Shown here one piece after another: positions 34,237 through 43,849 of a DNA stretch of 51,828 nucleotides. Position 1 is the stretch's first letter. Every line of letters begins with the position of its first letter. The notes beneath the pieces were generated by a model. That model ran no database searches. It saw only the letters and a program-made list of their open reading frames with translations, and was not told the DNA's origin. Origin of the DNA: CAYMFD01 sp964389475 (GTDB taxonomy: Bacteria; Bacteroidota; Bacteroidia; Chitinophagales; Saprospiraceae); contig CAYMFD010000015.1 in NCBI GenBank assembly GCA_964389475.1, positions 1 to 51,828 on the forward strand. Direction: 5' to 3'. A program made the position numbers and the translations under genes.

Positions 34237-34970
34237 TGACACCAGTCGCCATCGTGATACCGGCTAGGTATCACAGTACTCGTCTACCTGCCAAGGTCTT
34301 AGCCGATATAGGAGGTAAGTCGATGGTCAGGCACGTATATGAGCGAGCGAGTGCCACGAAGGCATCTGCTGTCTACGTAGTGACGGATCACCCAGATATA
34401 GTGGCTCACGTGACGGGCTGGGGCGGTAAGTGTATGCTCACAGGCGAGCATCACTCTGGTACCGATAGGGTAGCTGCTCTTGCTGCAGACCTAGACGAAG
34501 ACTATATCGTGAATGTACAAGGCGATGAGCCCGTCATAGATCCTGAGCATATAGATCTAGTCATCGACGCATTGCGTGACGGTGCTGATATCGCTTCGCT
34601 GATGACGGGCATTAGAGACGAGACCTTGCTGTACGACTACAATACCGTCAAGGTAGTATGCCGGCGAGATCGTCGGGCTATGTACTTCAGTAGGCAGGCC
34701 ATACCTGCACATCGTGACCTGGCGTATAGCGAGTGGCTGTCCCAGACAGACTACTACCAGCATATAGGCTTGTATGGTTACCGACGCGAGACACTACTAC
34801 AGCTGTCGCGGCTAGAGGTAAGTAGGTTAGAAAAGGCGGAGTCGCTGGAGCAGCTACGGTGGCTAGAGGCTGGCTACGATATCAAAATGATTGCAGTAGC
34901 CCATGCTGCCAAAGGAGTAGACACGCCAGAGGATCTGGAGCGAGTGCGGTCTATCCTAGGCCCTCAGTAG
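34236..34970 (+). CDS. kdsB: 3-deoxy-manno-octulosonate cytidylyltransferase
   Basis: A 244-residue enzyme that activates Kdo as CMP-Kdo for lipid A-core assembly in the cytosol. It has 'IVIPARYHSTRLPAK' (CTP site), 'EHHSGTDRVAALA', 'IVNVQGDEPVIDPEHID', 'YYQHIGLYGYRRETL', and 'LEKAESLEQLRWLEAGYDIK'. It starts at a GTG that shares one base with the stop of the cargo gene, so expression probably depends on that transcript. Its 3' end overlaps the convergent exonuclease gene by 20 bases. Confidence 0.95.
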   Translation: MTPVAIVIPARYHSTRLPAKVLADIGGKSMVRHVYERASATKASAVYVVTDHPDIVAHVTGWGGKCMLTGEHHSGTDRVAALAADLDEDYIVNVQGDEPVIDPEHIDLVIDALRDGADIASLMTGIRDETLLYDYNTVKVVCRRDRRAMYFSRQAIPAHRDLAYSEWLSQTDYYQHIGLYGYRRETLLQLSRLEVSRLEKAESLEQLRWLEAGYDIKMIAVAHAAKGVDTPEDLERVRSILGPQ

Positions 34971-35706
34971 TACTCTCGATTTCAAAGTCCTCGAGCATGG
35001 GACGATCAGCCCACTTGAGGCCTAGTTGAGTGACGGTGATTACGTCTTTCTCACAGTACTGTACGATACGTATGATGTCGTCCTCTTGGTGATAGACGCG
35101 GCCTACCTCTGAGCCATCTATATCGTCCTTGGGAGAGGGGATACCCATCACAGCGGTCAGTAAGTTGAGGGAGGTAAAATTCTTATAGTCACCAAACTTC
35201 CACATCTGCATCGTATCGAGTAGGTGGCCTACTTCCCATGGTTTTTTACCAGCGATATTGATGATACTAGGGATCTTGACATTGTTAATCACCATTCTAC
35301 GACAGAGGAAGGGGATGTCGAACTCCTTGATGTTGTGACCACAGAGCTTATGCTTGTTGAGATCATCAAAGTGGCCTTCGAGCATGTCGCTCAGCTGCTG
35401 CAGTACCGCCTGCTCGTCATGGCCGTAGAAGCTCTTGAGGCGTAGCTTTTTATCTGGTGCCTTACCAATTAGGTAGCCGACGGAGACACATACGACTTTG
35501 GCAAATTCGCTGTAGATAGCTGCCCGATCTACATACAGATCGCTGACTTCTGTTTCACTCATGTCCGGCTGCCGGCTCAGTGATTTGGCCTTCTTGGCCC
35601 AGAGCCCCTGCATGCGTTCGTCGAGGTCTTGGTAGGTAGCGCTGCACGATACCGTTTCGATATCGATAAATAGAGTATGTGCAAGATGTTGAGGAGAGAT
35701 CAGCAT
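34951..35706 (-). CDS. DEDDy 3'-5' exonuclease (PolB-like exonuclease domain)
   Basis: 251 residues from Met at 35706 ('MLISPQHLAHTLFIDIETVS'); the frame extends upstream to 35814 without homology. Exo I 'LFIDIETVS', Exo II 'KLCGHNIKEFDIPFLCRRM' and Exo III 'IVQYCEKDVITVTQLG' (Tyr form, DEDDy) are in place. It matches the predicted PolB-like 3'-5' exonuclease family (DNA_pol_B_exo2) rather than RNase D. It likely trims DNA or RNA 3' ends in the cytosol; the actual substrate is unknown. Confidence 0.9.
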   Translation of the reverse strand: MLISPQHLAHTLFIDIETVSCSATYQDLDERMQGLWAKKAKSLSRQPDMSETEVSDLYVDRAAIYSEFAKVVCVSVGYLIGKAPDKKLRLKSFYGHDEQAVLQQLSDMLEGHFDDLNKHKLCGHNIKEFDIPFLCRRMVINNVKIPSIINIAGKKPWEVGHLLDTMQMWKFGDYKNFTSLNLLTAVMGIPSPKDDIDGSEVGRVYHQEDDIIRIVQYCEKDVITVTQLGLKWADRPMLEDFEIESTTEGLG

Positions 35707-35875
35707 ATGTCTAGACTTACGTGTAATTTTGTCGGTACTCAGTGTAAACCCCGATGGCTTAAGCGGGTGAAATCTACGAAAAGATACTGATCTTATGTCA
35801 GTCACACAATCCATGTGCGACCTCGAGCATTAGATTGCAGCGTAGTTTTTCGCCAAGTTTTAAACCATCCATGAT

Positions 35876-36865
35876 ATGAATGAAGAGATGTCCTATAAAT
35901 CAAGAAGTAATTTCACACCTGTCGCCATACTAGCCATCGTAGCCCTGCTCTGCTTGGCTGGCTACCAATGGTACAGCAATAGTCAGTTACGACAACAGAC
36001 CGCTGCCTTGGAGGGCGACCTCTTTGACCTAGAGAAGATCCAGGCAGAGCTAGAGCAAGACTATCAGGCTGCCCTTGATGGATTAGAAGAGATGCGTGGA
36101 GATAACCTAGAGCTCAATACGCTTATCGATAGTCAGCAGAAGCAGCTAACCGCTCAGAAAAGCAAGATCAATAACCTGATATGGACTAAGCGTGAGCTAG
36201 ATAAGGCCAAGACCGAAATGGGCAACCTGCGTTCTCTCGCCGATCAGTATATCGCCGAGGCCAACCGACTACGGGACGAGAATGACCAATTACTCGCCCA
36301 AAACAGTCAGCTGACGGCGGAGAAGTCAGAGTTGCAAGAGAAGTACTCCGTAGAGAAACAAGTCAATGAAGAACTGGTGCAGGCAAGAGCTGTACTTGCT
36401 GCAGAGAAGGATAAGCTCGCCGTTAAAAATGACGAACTCAACATAAAGGTAGACATCGCCGAAGCTATCAAGATCAATAGCATCGAGGTGCAAGGCTACA
36501 AAGTGTCTGACGGTGGCAAGGAAAAGAAGAAGTCTAGAGCTCGTAATATCAATATGATCCGAGTTTGCTTTCTCACAGAGACTAACATCGTATCACCGGC
36601 AGGCGAGACAGAGTTTCAGGTACGTATAATCGATCCTCTAGGCGAAACCATGATCGTCGACAACCTCGGTGGTGGTATCCTAACGGACAAGCTGACCAAT
36701 ACCCAGGTGCGGTATACAACCTCTGGCGTAATGAACTACCAGAATGAAGATACCCGTGGATGTATCGACTGGGACGTACCGTTCAAACTAGCCAAAGGCG
36801 TATACGACGTAGAGGTCTATAATCGCGGATTCTTGGTGGGTAGCGGTGACTATAAAATGAAGTAA
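35876..36865 (+). CDS. Membrane-anchored coiled-coil protein
   Basis: 329 residues: a short cytosolic tail, one membrane helix (~15-33, 'FTPVAILAIVALLCLAGY'), then a long coiled coil (~38-210) with heptads rich in Leu, Glu, Gln and Lys. A C-terminal beta domain (~215-329) has 'VCFLTETNIVSPAGETEFQV' and 'KGVYDVEVYNRGFLVGSG'. This type of anchored coiled-coil protein is common in Bacteroidota with no assigned function. A tethering or spacing role in the envelope is an inference. It is 3 bases from the convergent ribD stop. Confidence 0.78.
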   Translation: MNEEMSYKSRSNFTPVAILAIVALLCLAGYQWYSNSQLRQQTAALEGDLFDLEKIQAELEQDYQAALDGLEEMRGDNLELNTLIDSQQKQLTAQKSKINNLIWTKRELDKAKTEMGNLRSLADQYIAEANRLRDENDQLLAQNSQLTAEKSELQEKYSVEKQVNEELVQARAVLAAEKDKLAVKNDELNIKVDIAEAIKINSIEVQGYKVSDGGKEKKKSRARNINMIRVCFLTETNIVSPAGETEFQVRIIDPLGETMIVDNLGGGILTDKLTNTQVRYTTSGVMNYQNEDTRGCIDWDVPFKLAKGVYDVEVYNRGFLVGSGDYKMK

Positions 36866-36868
36866 GTC

Positions 36869-37885
36869 CTAACTCTTCGCAACATGCTGTAAGGTGTCTC
36901 TGCCCAGTTGATACTTAGCTAGTAGTCGTCCTTGGATATCGACGGACGGGGTACCATCGTGTAGCACTTTTGGACTAGTAAAATGCAGGGCTTCGTCCCA
37001 GAGGTCGGCCGTATAAAAAGCCTTGACTATGGTGGCACCTCCCTCTACCAAGAGGTGTCTGACGCCAGCCCTCCATATGATCTGGACGATGTTCTCTAGG
37101 GTCCAGTCTGTAATAGTCACATAAGGTGCACGATCATGGTAAGAACGTAGGCTGGTAATAACCAAGGTGTCGCCGCCGTCGGATAATACCTTGTGATCGT
37201 GAGGTATGCGACCATGACGGTCAATGATAATACGCAGTGGTGATTCTCCTTCCACCAGGCGAGTGGTGAGGCTAGGATTGTCGATGACCGCTGTGTTAGT
37301 ACCTATGAGGATACCGTCTACCTTACTCCGCCACTCGTGGGCAACTACTTGGCTCATCTTGCCAGTCAACCATATTTGCTCGTCTGGCTTGCCTGTGTAG
37401 CCGTCTTGACTTACGGCCTGCTTAAGTACGATATACGGTCTTCCCGTCTTATGTACGACGAAGGGTCGTAGCAAGGCTTCGCAGGTATCTGCCAATATGC
37501 CGACCGTTACCTTGCAACCCGCTTGCTTGAGTAGGTTGACAGACTTGCCAGACATCTGACTGCTAGGGTCGAGACACCCTATATAGACCTCTGGTATCTT
37601 CTTCTCTATAATGAGGCTCGTACAGGGTGGCGTCTTACCGTGATGATTACAAGGTTCTAGCGTCACGTACATCCGGGAGTGGGGGAGTAAGGCTTCGTCT
37701 TCCTTTTGGACAGCTGCCACAGCATTGACCTCTGCATGGGCACAACCATACTCTTCGTGGTAGCCTTCTCCTATGATGCGGTCACCATGGACGACTACGG
37801 CACCTACGTTAGGATTAGTCCCTGTCTCCTTACCTCCTCGACGGGCTAGCTCGACAGCTCGACGCATATAGACTTCGTGTGTCAT
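36869..37885 (-). CDS. ribD: Bifunctional riboflavin deaminase/reductase
   Basis: A 338-residue two-domain enzyme for the second and third steps of riboflavin synthesis. The N-terminal zinc deaminase has 'CAHAEVNAVAAV' and 'LEPCNHHGKTPPC'. The C-terminal NADPH-dependent reductase has 'SQDGYTGKPDEQIWLTG', 'VDGILIGTNTAVIDNPSLTT', and 'HLLVEGGATIVKAF'. Both halves are intact. The start overlaps the cysteine desulfurase stop by 4 bases, making it the third gene of the glmM operon. No other rib gene is nearby. Confidence 0.95.
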   Translation of the reverse strand: MTHEVYMRRAVELARRGGKETGTNPNVGAVVVHGDRIIGEGYHEEYGCAHAEVNAVAAVQKEDEALLPHSRMYVTLEPCNHHGKTPPCTSLIIEKKIPEVYIGCLDPSSQMSGKSVNLLKQAGCKVTVGILADTCEALLRPFVVHKTGRPYIVLKQAVSQDGYTGKPDEQIWLTGKMSQVVAHEWRSKVDGILIGTNTAVIDNPSLTTRLVEGESPLRIIIDRHGRIPHDHKVLSDGGDTLVITSLRSYHDRAPYVTITDWTLENIVQIIWRAGVRHLLVEGGATIVKAFYTADLWDEALHFTSPKVLHDGTPSVDIQGRLLAKYQLGRDTLQHVAKS

Positions 37886-39018
37886 GCAGGCGGTGTGATA
37901 TTTTTGAGTTTATCGACTACGATATCGAGTTCGGCTGTAGTATTGAGGTGACTGAGCGAAAAGCGGATCGTCTTTCGCTCTGGTGGATGCCCGATAGCCA
38001 GCAGTACATGAGAGTCAGCCTCTATACCAGAGCTACAGGCGCTACCGGCCGAAGCAGATATGCCGCCTATGTCCAGGTTAAAGTGCAGTAGGTCGGCCTT
38101 CTCGCTTGCAGGAAAAGACACGCTGACTATGTTGTATAACGATTGTGTTGCCTCTCCGCCATTGATCTTGATGTCAATGAGTTCTGCATCTAGTCTATCC
38201 ACAAAGTACTGGCGCAGACCGCTTACGTAGTTCTTTCGCTCTTCTTGTTCGAGGAGGGCCATTTCTAGCGCCTTGCCCATTCCGGCTATACCGTAGACAT
38301 TCTCAGTGCCCGCTCGCATATTTCGCTCTTGAGCACCTCCACGCAAATAGGGTTTTATGATGTTATCACCATTGATATAGACGAAGCCTATGCCCTTGGG
38401 GCCATTAAACTTATGCGCTGATCCTGCACAGAAGCTGATCGGTGTTGCGCTGACGTCAATAGGGTACTTGCCGATCGTCTGTACGGTATCGCAGTGCAGT
38501 AGGGCTCCGTGTTCGTGACATAGGTCACCAATAGCCGCAAGGTCTATCATGGTCCCGATCTCATTGTTAGCATGCATGAGCGAGACCAAGGTCTTGTATC
38601 CTTCCTGCTGTAGTAGGTCTTTTAGGTGATTGACATCTACCTGTCCGCTGCTATCTACCTTGACGTAATCGACCTTGACGCTGCCACCATCTGATAGATG
38701 GTCGAGTGGATGCAAGATGCAGTGGTGCTCCGTAGGGCTACTGATTATACGGGTGACGCCTAGATCCCTGACCGCTCCATAGAGGATCATGTTATGCGCC
38801 TCGGTGGCACTACTCGTAAAGAATATCTCGCCGATGCTAGCCCTCAGTGCATTGGCGATCTTCTTGCGGTTGGCCTCGATGATTGTCCTAGCCGATCGTC
38901 CATGGTGGTGTATGCTGCTGGCATTACCGTAGGTCTGACTCATGACCGCATTCATCTCCTCTATGACCTCAGGTAGTAGTGGTGTCGTGCTTGCGTGATC
39001 TAGGTATATTCTCTGCAT
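37882..39018 (-). CDS. Cysteine desulfurase (NifS/IscS-like)
   Basis: A 378-residue PLP enzyme that takes sulfur from cysteine for Fe-S clusters and other thio-cofactors. It has 'MQRIYLDHASTTPLLPEV', 'FFTSSATEAHNMIL', 'SLMHANNEIGTMID', the PLP lysine in 'SAHKFNGPKGIGFVY', and the active Cys in 'ASAGSACSSG' (class I, long loop). No scaffold gene (iscU, sufU) is beside it, so whether it serves general Fe-S assembly or tRNA thiolation is open. It is 20 bases downstream of glmM, with a 4-base overlap to ribD. Confidence 0.95.
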   Translation of the reverse strand: MQRIYLDHASTTPLLPEVIEEMNAVMSQTYGNASSIHHHGRSARTIIEANRKKIANALRASIGEIFFTSSATEAHNMILYGAVRDLGVTRIISSPTEHHCILHPLDHLSDGGSVKVDYVKVDSSGQVDVNHLKDLLQQEGYKTLVSLMHANNEIGTMIDLAAIGDLCHEHGALLHCDTVQTIGKYPIDVSATPISFCAGSAHKFNGPKGIGFVYINGDNIIKPYLRGGAQERNMRAGTENVYGIAGMGKALEMALLEQEERKNYVSGLRQYFVDRLDAELIDIKINGGEATQSLYNIVSVSFPASEKADLLHFNLDIGGISASAGSACSSGIEADSHVLLAIGHPPERKTIRFSLSHLNTTAELDIVVDKLKNITPPA

Positions 39019-39038
39019 ATGGTAATAACTACAGCCTA

Positions 39039-40421
39039 CTACAGTAATGGTTGGATGACAGCCTTTACTTTATCGATCAGCTGCTGCGCTTTTTGGTCAC
39101 TATCACTCTCGCAGTAGACTCGGACGATCGGCTCGGTATTGCTCTTACGTACATGTACCCAGCCCTCCGGCCAGTCTATTTTGACACCATCTATCGTCGA
39201 TATATTCTCAGTTGCGAAAGCCTCATGTACGGCATTGAGGATCTTAGGAGCTAGGTCCATAGTAGGTAGCTCTACCTTATCCTTTATGATTCTATAGCTC
39301 GGATAAGTGGCCTTGAGGCTCTCTAGGGTATGGCCAGACTTAGCGAGGTAGGTAAGTACGATCGCTATGCCAGCTAGGGCATCCCTGCCGTAGTGTAGCT
39401 CGGGTACGATGACGCCGCCATTGCCTTCACCGCCTATGATGGCTCTGTTGGCCTTCATCGCATTGACGACATTGACCTCTCCGACCGCACTAGCGATGTA
39501 GGAGCCACCGTGTCGTTCTGCTATATCACGCAAGGCCCGAGTACTGCTCAGGTTACTCACCGCCACGCCAGGTGTGGTACTTAGCATGTAGTCCGCTACT
39601 GCGACTAGGGTATACTCTTCGCTAAACATCTCCCCATTGCCCATGACGAATGATAGGCGGTCTACATCTGGATCTACGGATATACCTAGTGCCGCATTTT
39701 CTGCTATGACGGTCTTGCTGAGGTCCACGAGATTCTTAGGTAGTGGCTCTGGGTTGTGGGCAAAGTCACCTGTGATTTCACCATTGACGAGGGTATAGGT
39801 AACTCCCATCTTATCTAGTAGTGGTGGTATAGAGATGGCACCCGTACTATTGATGCAGTCTATGACGACATGTAGTTTCTGTTTTGCGACGATATCAGCA
39901 TCTACGTAGGGTAGTGCCAGTATGGCGTCTATATGTTTATCAATGTAGGTGTCGTCACTGACTACGCTACCTAGGTCATCCACATCGGCGAATGTGATGG
40001 CCTTGTCCCTGATCAGGTCGATGATGGTCTGTCCGGCATCTGCAGAGATAAACTCTCCGTTGTGATCGATGAATTTGAGGGCATTCCACTGTTTGGGATT
40101 GTGACTAGCCGTAAATATGATACCTGCTGAGGCGCCTTCCATAGGTACAGCGATCTCTACGGTAGGCGTCGTACTGAGACCGAGATCGATTACTTCAAAT
40201 CCCATCCCGATCAGCGTCTGTACAGCCAGCGTGCTGACCATGTGTCCACTCATACGTCCGTCGCGACCCACGACAATCTTACGGGCCTTACCACTGTTGA
40301 CGATGTACTGTGCATAGCCTGCCGTACATTCTACGATGTCGATGGGAGTCAGGTAGGTGCCAGGCTCACCGCCGATGACGCCTCTGATGCCAGAGATGGA
40401 CTTGATCAAAAACTTACTCAT
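39039..40421 (-). CDS. glmM: Phosphoglucosamine mutase
   Basis: A 460-residue alpha-D-phosphohexomutase. It has the phosphoserine loop 'GIIFTASHNPKQWNALKF' (Ser106), metal loop 'GISVDPDVDRLSF', sugar loop 'IGGEGNGGVIVPELHYGRDA', and C-terminal phosphate site 'VRKSNTEPIVRVY'. The first motif ('KSISGIRGVIGG') fits the glmM group used by Bacteroidota. It converts glucosamine-6-phosphate to glucosamine-1-phosphate for UDP-GlcNAc; phosphomannomutase or phosphoglucomutase activity cannot be excluded. It heads the glmM/desulfurase/ribD operon and has a -7 element 55 bases upstream. Confidence 0.92.
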   Translation of the reverse strand: MSKFLIKSISGIRGVIGGEPGTYLTPIDIVECTAGYAQYIVNSGKARKIVVGRDGRMSGHMVSTLAVQTLIGMGFEVIDLGLSTTPTVEIAVPMEGASAGIIFTASHNPKQWNALKFIDHNGEFISADAGQTIIDLIRDKAITFADVDDLGSVVSDDTYIDKHIDAILALPYVDADIVAKQKLHVVIDCINSTGAISIPPLLDKMGVTYTLVNGEITGDFAHNPEPLPKNLVDLSKTVIAENAALGISVDPDVDRLSFVMGNGEMFSEEYTLVAVADYMLSTTPGVAVSNLSSTRALRDIAERHGGSYIASAVGEVNVVNAMKANRAIIGGEGNGGVIVPELHYGRDALAGIAIVLTYLAKSGHTLESLKATYPSYRIIKDKVELPTMDLAPKILNAVHEAFATENISTIDGVKIDWPEGWVHVRKSNTEPIVRVYCESDSDQKAQQLIDKVKAVIQPLL

Positions 40422-40475
40422 ATTGTCTTTCTTTCTTCTAGTTTGTCATGCTCGTCGAGACGCTGAGCTTAGGTG

Positions 40476-40483
40476 CAAAAGTA
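40476..40483 (-). promoter_or_regulatory. Promoter -7 element for the glmM operon (TACTTTTG)
   Basis: An exact TAnnTTTG on the minus strand. A TTTG at plus-strand 40497-40500 is a candidate -33 but only 13 bases away. The leader to the glmM ATG would be about 50 bases. Confidence 0.6.
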
Positions 40484-40547
40484 AAAACCACAGCTGCAAA
40501 AAGACGTATCATCACCAGGTGTGTACGATTCTTTGCATCTTTCGGTC

Positions 40548-41105
40548 ATGTTACATGGTCTCGACTTACAATTGTTTGAATGGATTAACGGTGCCTGGTC
40601 GAGCGATCTGCTTGATGCCATACTGGTCCCACTTCGCAATAAGTACGTCTGGATACCCGTCTACGTTTTCATTATCGCCTTTCTCCTGACTAACTTTAGA
40701 CGGCGCGGTTACTACTTAGTCATCTTTCTGATGATAACAGTTGGCCTTGCAGACTTCGTAAGCAACACAGGGTTTAAGAAAAACTTCGAGCGACCCCGTC
40801 CTTGCCATGTCATGCAGGATGTCAATCTCAAGGTCCGTTGCGGTAGTGGCTACTCCTTTACTAGTAACCACGCGGCTAACCACTTTGCCCTCAGTACGTT
40901 TCTACTTTTGCTAGTAGGGCGACGTCATCGATATCTCCAGATTGGTCTCCTCGTATGGGCTACCTCCATTGCCATAGCGCAGGTCTATGTAGGCGTGCAT
41001 TATCCTACGGATGTACTGGCAGGGGGTATCCTCGGTTACCTGATAGCACGACTTACCCACTACTTGTACCGGCGACTAGAGCAGAGTGGCTTTAGTCCAT
41101 CCTAA
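40548..41105 (+). CDS. PAP2-family membrane phosphatase
   Basis: 185 residues from ATG 40548 (a GTG at 40521 is possible). A six-helix membrane protein with the acid phosphatase signature: 'KKNFERPRPC' (KxxxxxxRP), 'GYSFTSNHAAN' (PSGH-type block with Ser and His), and 'VYVGVHYPTDVLAGG' (SRxxxxxHxxxD block). It acts on lipid phosphates facing the periplasm, for example undecaprenyl pyrophosphate or phosphatidate. Its 3' end overlaps the convergent TonB receptor gene by 14 bases. Confidence 0.9.
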   Translation: MLHGLDLQLFEWINGAWSSDLLDAILVPLRNKYVWIPVYVFIIAFLLTNFRRRGYYLVIFLMITVGLADFVSNTGFKKNFERPRPCHVMQDVNLKVRCGSGYSFTSNHAANHFALSTFLLLLVGRRHRYLQIGLLVWATSIAIAQVYVGVHYPTDVLAGGILGYLIARLTHYLYRRLEQSGFSPS

Positions 41106-43806
41106 ATACCCGGAAGCCACGCTGAGGATTAAAGTCTGAGAGCTTGTACATGACACTTATCATACCGTAACTGGTCAGGGTGTTGCTGATCGACTCTGTC
41201 ACCGAGTCCGTCGTGGTGCTCTGTATGATAGCTTGGTTCTGGCCGAGCAGGTCAAAGCCACGCAAACGTATGGCTAGGCGGTCATTCATTAGGCTTTTTT
41301 GCAGGGTTGCATTCCACAGGACGAAGGACTCAGCAGAGCCTTGGTTCTCTTGTGTAAAGATATTGTAGTTCACCTCCTGGTCGAGTGTCCAGCCTTTGCC
41401 AAAGTCCAGTATGACGTCTGCCTGGTAGCGCTGGCTGAGTAGTCGCTGATCGTTTAATTCTGTTAGGCTGTAACTATTGGTATTCCACCTAAACCTCGAC
41501 GATAGGCGTACACTGAGTACTTCGTTGTCTAGGTTTTCGACCTGTAGTCGTAGCGTCGGTGCCGTTGTAGTGACCTCGCTTTCTCTACCATTGATAAAGT
41601 TGAGACCATTGGTATACGAATACCCCAGACTAGCTCGCGCCTTGACGCGAAGAGGATTGATGGGCTGCCCATAGCTAAGGCTCATAGATCCAGTCACTTG
41701 GTCTTCGACGTTGATGGGTCGGCTGGTACGTACGAGGCTGGGGCTGATCTCTCGTGCGGTGACGATATTGTCAAGGGTATATCGCATCGATGTATTGACG
41801 AAAAAATTGCGGAAGGTAAAACTGTCCCAGAAGTACCATCGAGCATTGACAGTATGGGTGTACTCTGGCCGTAAGTCGGGGTTACCCTGGTACAAGTTAT
41901 TGGGGTCGGTATTATCTAGGATCGGCGAAAGCTGGGTGGTGCTGGGTTCGCGGACTGAGGTACTGTAGGATACGCGTACCCTGGCCTTGTCCCAGTTAAG
42001 TATCAGTCGAGGTAAGACGAAACGAAAGTCGTTGGATACAGAAGCGCCATTGGCTACGACGCCACTTATCTGTGATAGCTTATAATCTACACCGGCCGTG
42101 ACCTTCACCTTGTCATAGTTGCGCTGTAGCTGCAAGCCTCCCCATGTGTACTGGTAGGCATTGTCAAAGGTGGCGCTTAAGGCCTCGTTGAGATTTCTGA
42201 TAGTCTGATCATTGGGGTCTAGGTCAAAGAAGTCTCTGATGCTGGTACTGTTGCGGTTACTGCGCTTAGCGATGATGTCTAGGTATAGCCGATCACTCAG
42301 CGGCTCGGTGTAGGACACTCGTGCTAGGTAGCTATCGTTGTCGAGGTCGGCTATCTGGTCTTGTAGTATACTGAAAGTACCTGGCCCTGTCGGGTCGTCT
42401 AGCAAGATATTGGACTGATCGAGTAAGAGTTCGTCTAGTTCGCTAGAGCGACCAAGGTCCAGCTGAGCACTGATAGATCGCCCTGCTTTCTTTAACTTTC
42501 TGGTATACTCTAGCTCCACATCTAGGTCAAAAGTCTGTGTATTACCTACCTCGTCTTGTGACAATTCGCTTATGCTCCTGGTAGATAACTTGTTGCTAGC
42601 AGACTCCGCCTGCGTGAAGTCACCCAAGCCAAACTCTAGGGAGGTCTCAACCTCAAAACGATTGATCGTATCGGGTGTCCATTCTAGCTCCACCTCAACT
42701 GAGTGGTTAAGTACATCGGACTGACTGGCCTCATCTGTTAAGGTCGAAAAGGTACCATCATTCCTAAAGATCTCACTGTCTGATAGCCTTGTGAGCCTTG
42801 TATCGGCCGAGCTAGCGAAGTAGCTGGTACTTAGTTCGATCTCCTGCCCCTTGGTATATACGGCATTGACACCAGCGCCGAGTGTAGAGGTTATCCCTGG
42901 ACTCACCTGGTTGCCGCCACGTCGTATCCCATACATATCGTTAAGCCCGAAGAACTCTTGGTTGATATTATTGTAACTGCCCAGGGCACTTATCTGCCAG
43001 TTGTCAGTGAAGCGATTGAGGTTAAACTTACTCTCATAGCGGTAATTATTTTGATCCTGACCGATGCCTGCCGTCACATCACCGAATAGGCCCTGCTTGT
43101 GGTCTTCCTTGAGCTCTAGGTTGACCTCTTTCACTCGCTCACCGTCGTCTACACCCGTGAATTGTGCCTTGTCGGACTTGCGGTCTATCACCTGCACCTT
43201 ATCTACGGCCTCGGCGGGTAGGTTACGGGTCGCCATCTTAGGGTCATCGCCGAAGAATGTCTTGCCATCTACCGTAACTCTCGTGACATCTTCGCCCTGT
43301 GCCTTGATCGACCCATCGTCCTCGACCTCTATACCGGGTAACTGCTTGAGGAGGTCTTCCACGGTCGCATTGGGCTTGACCTTAAAGGCATCTGCGCTAT
43401 ACTCGATCGTATCCTTCTTTACGACGATGGGGATAAAGGAGGCCTTGACCGTCACCTCGGCGAGCTGATTATCTGCCGTATACATGATGATCTGACCTAG
43501 GTCCTCTTTCTTATCCGTAGCGGCGATATCGACAAGCTTACCTACGGTACCGTAGCCCACGTAAGTGATCTGCGCTACATACTGCCCAGCTTTGATATTT
43601 CCTATTTTGAAAAAGCCATCGTCATTCGTCAGCCCAAAGCCGACCAGGGTACTATCAGCCGTTTCTAGGAGTACGGCACTGGCAGCGACGAGGGCATTGC
43701 CGCTCGTGTCGACGACGGTACCTGTTACGGTAGTCGTCTGCCCATAGGAGGCGGTAGCTATCAGCAATAGGACGAGGGTTGATAGCGCTTGTAAGTAGTG
43801 ATTCAT
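41092..43806 (-). CDS. TonB-dependent receptor-type outer-membrane protein
   Basis: 904 residues. A signal peptide ends near 'IATASYGQ'. A carboxypeptidase-regulatory-like domain follows (~24-110, 'VTGTVVDTSGNALVAASAVL'). Then a plug ('VEDLLKQLPGIEVEDDGSIK', 'VTRVTVDGKTFFGDDPKMAT') and a large outer-membrane barrel of the OMP_b-brl_3 type end in '...FRVFRMD'. Substrate import or surface binding is expected, but no ligand can be inferred. It is 43 bases downstream of a GLPGLI gene, a recurrent pairing in Bacteroidota, and probably co-transcribed with it. Confidence 0.92.
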   Translation of the reverse strand: MNHYLQALSTLVLLLIATASYGQTTTVTGTVVDTSGNALVAASAVLLETADSTLVGFGLTNDDGFFKIGNIKAGQYVAQITYVGYGTVGKLVDIAATDKKEDLGQIIMYTADNQLAEVTVKASFIPIVVKKDTIEYSADAFKVKPNATVEDLLKQLPGIEVEDDGSIKAQGEDVTRVTVDGKTFFGDDPKMATRNLPAEAVDKVQVIDRKSDKAQFTGVDDGERVKEVNLELKEDHKQGLFGDVTAGIGQDQNNYRYESKFNLNRFTDNWQISALGSYNNINQEFFGLNDMYGIRRGGNQVSPGITSTLGAGVNAVYTKGQEIELSTSYFASSADTRLTRLSDSEIFRNDGTFSTLTDEASQSDVLNHSVEVELEWTPDTINRFEVETSLEFGLGDFTQAESASNKLSTRSISELSQDEVGNTQTFDLDVELEYTRKLKKAGRSISAQLDLGRSSELDELLLDQSNILLDDPTGPGTFSILQDQIADLDNDSYLARVSYTEPLSDRLYLDIIAKRSNRNSTSIRDFFDLDPNDQTIRNLNEALSATFDNAYQYTWGGLQLQRNYDKVKVTAGVDYKLSQISGVVANGASVSNDFRFVLPRLILNWDKARVRVSYSTSVREPSTTQLSPILDNTDPNNLYQGNPDLRPEYTHTVNARWYFWDSFTFRNFFVNTSMRYTLDNIVTAREISPSLVRTSRPINVEDQVTGSMSLSYGQPINPLRVKARASLGYSYTNGLNFINGRESEVTTTAPTLRLQVENLDNEVLSVRLSSRFRWNTNSYSLTELNDQRLLSQRYQADVILDFGKGWTLDQEVNYNIFTQENQGSAESFVLWNATLQKSLMNDRLAIRLRGFDLLGQNQAIIQSTTTDSVTESISNTLTSYGMISVMYKLSDFNPQRGFRVFRMD

Positions 43807-43849
43807 AAAGGAGAGAGAGTTGTAATAAGAGAGTTTTTTTTAATGAATT

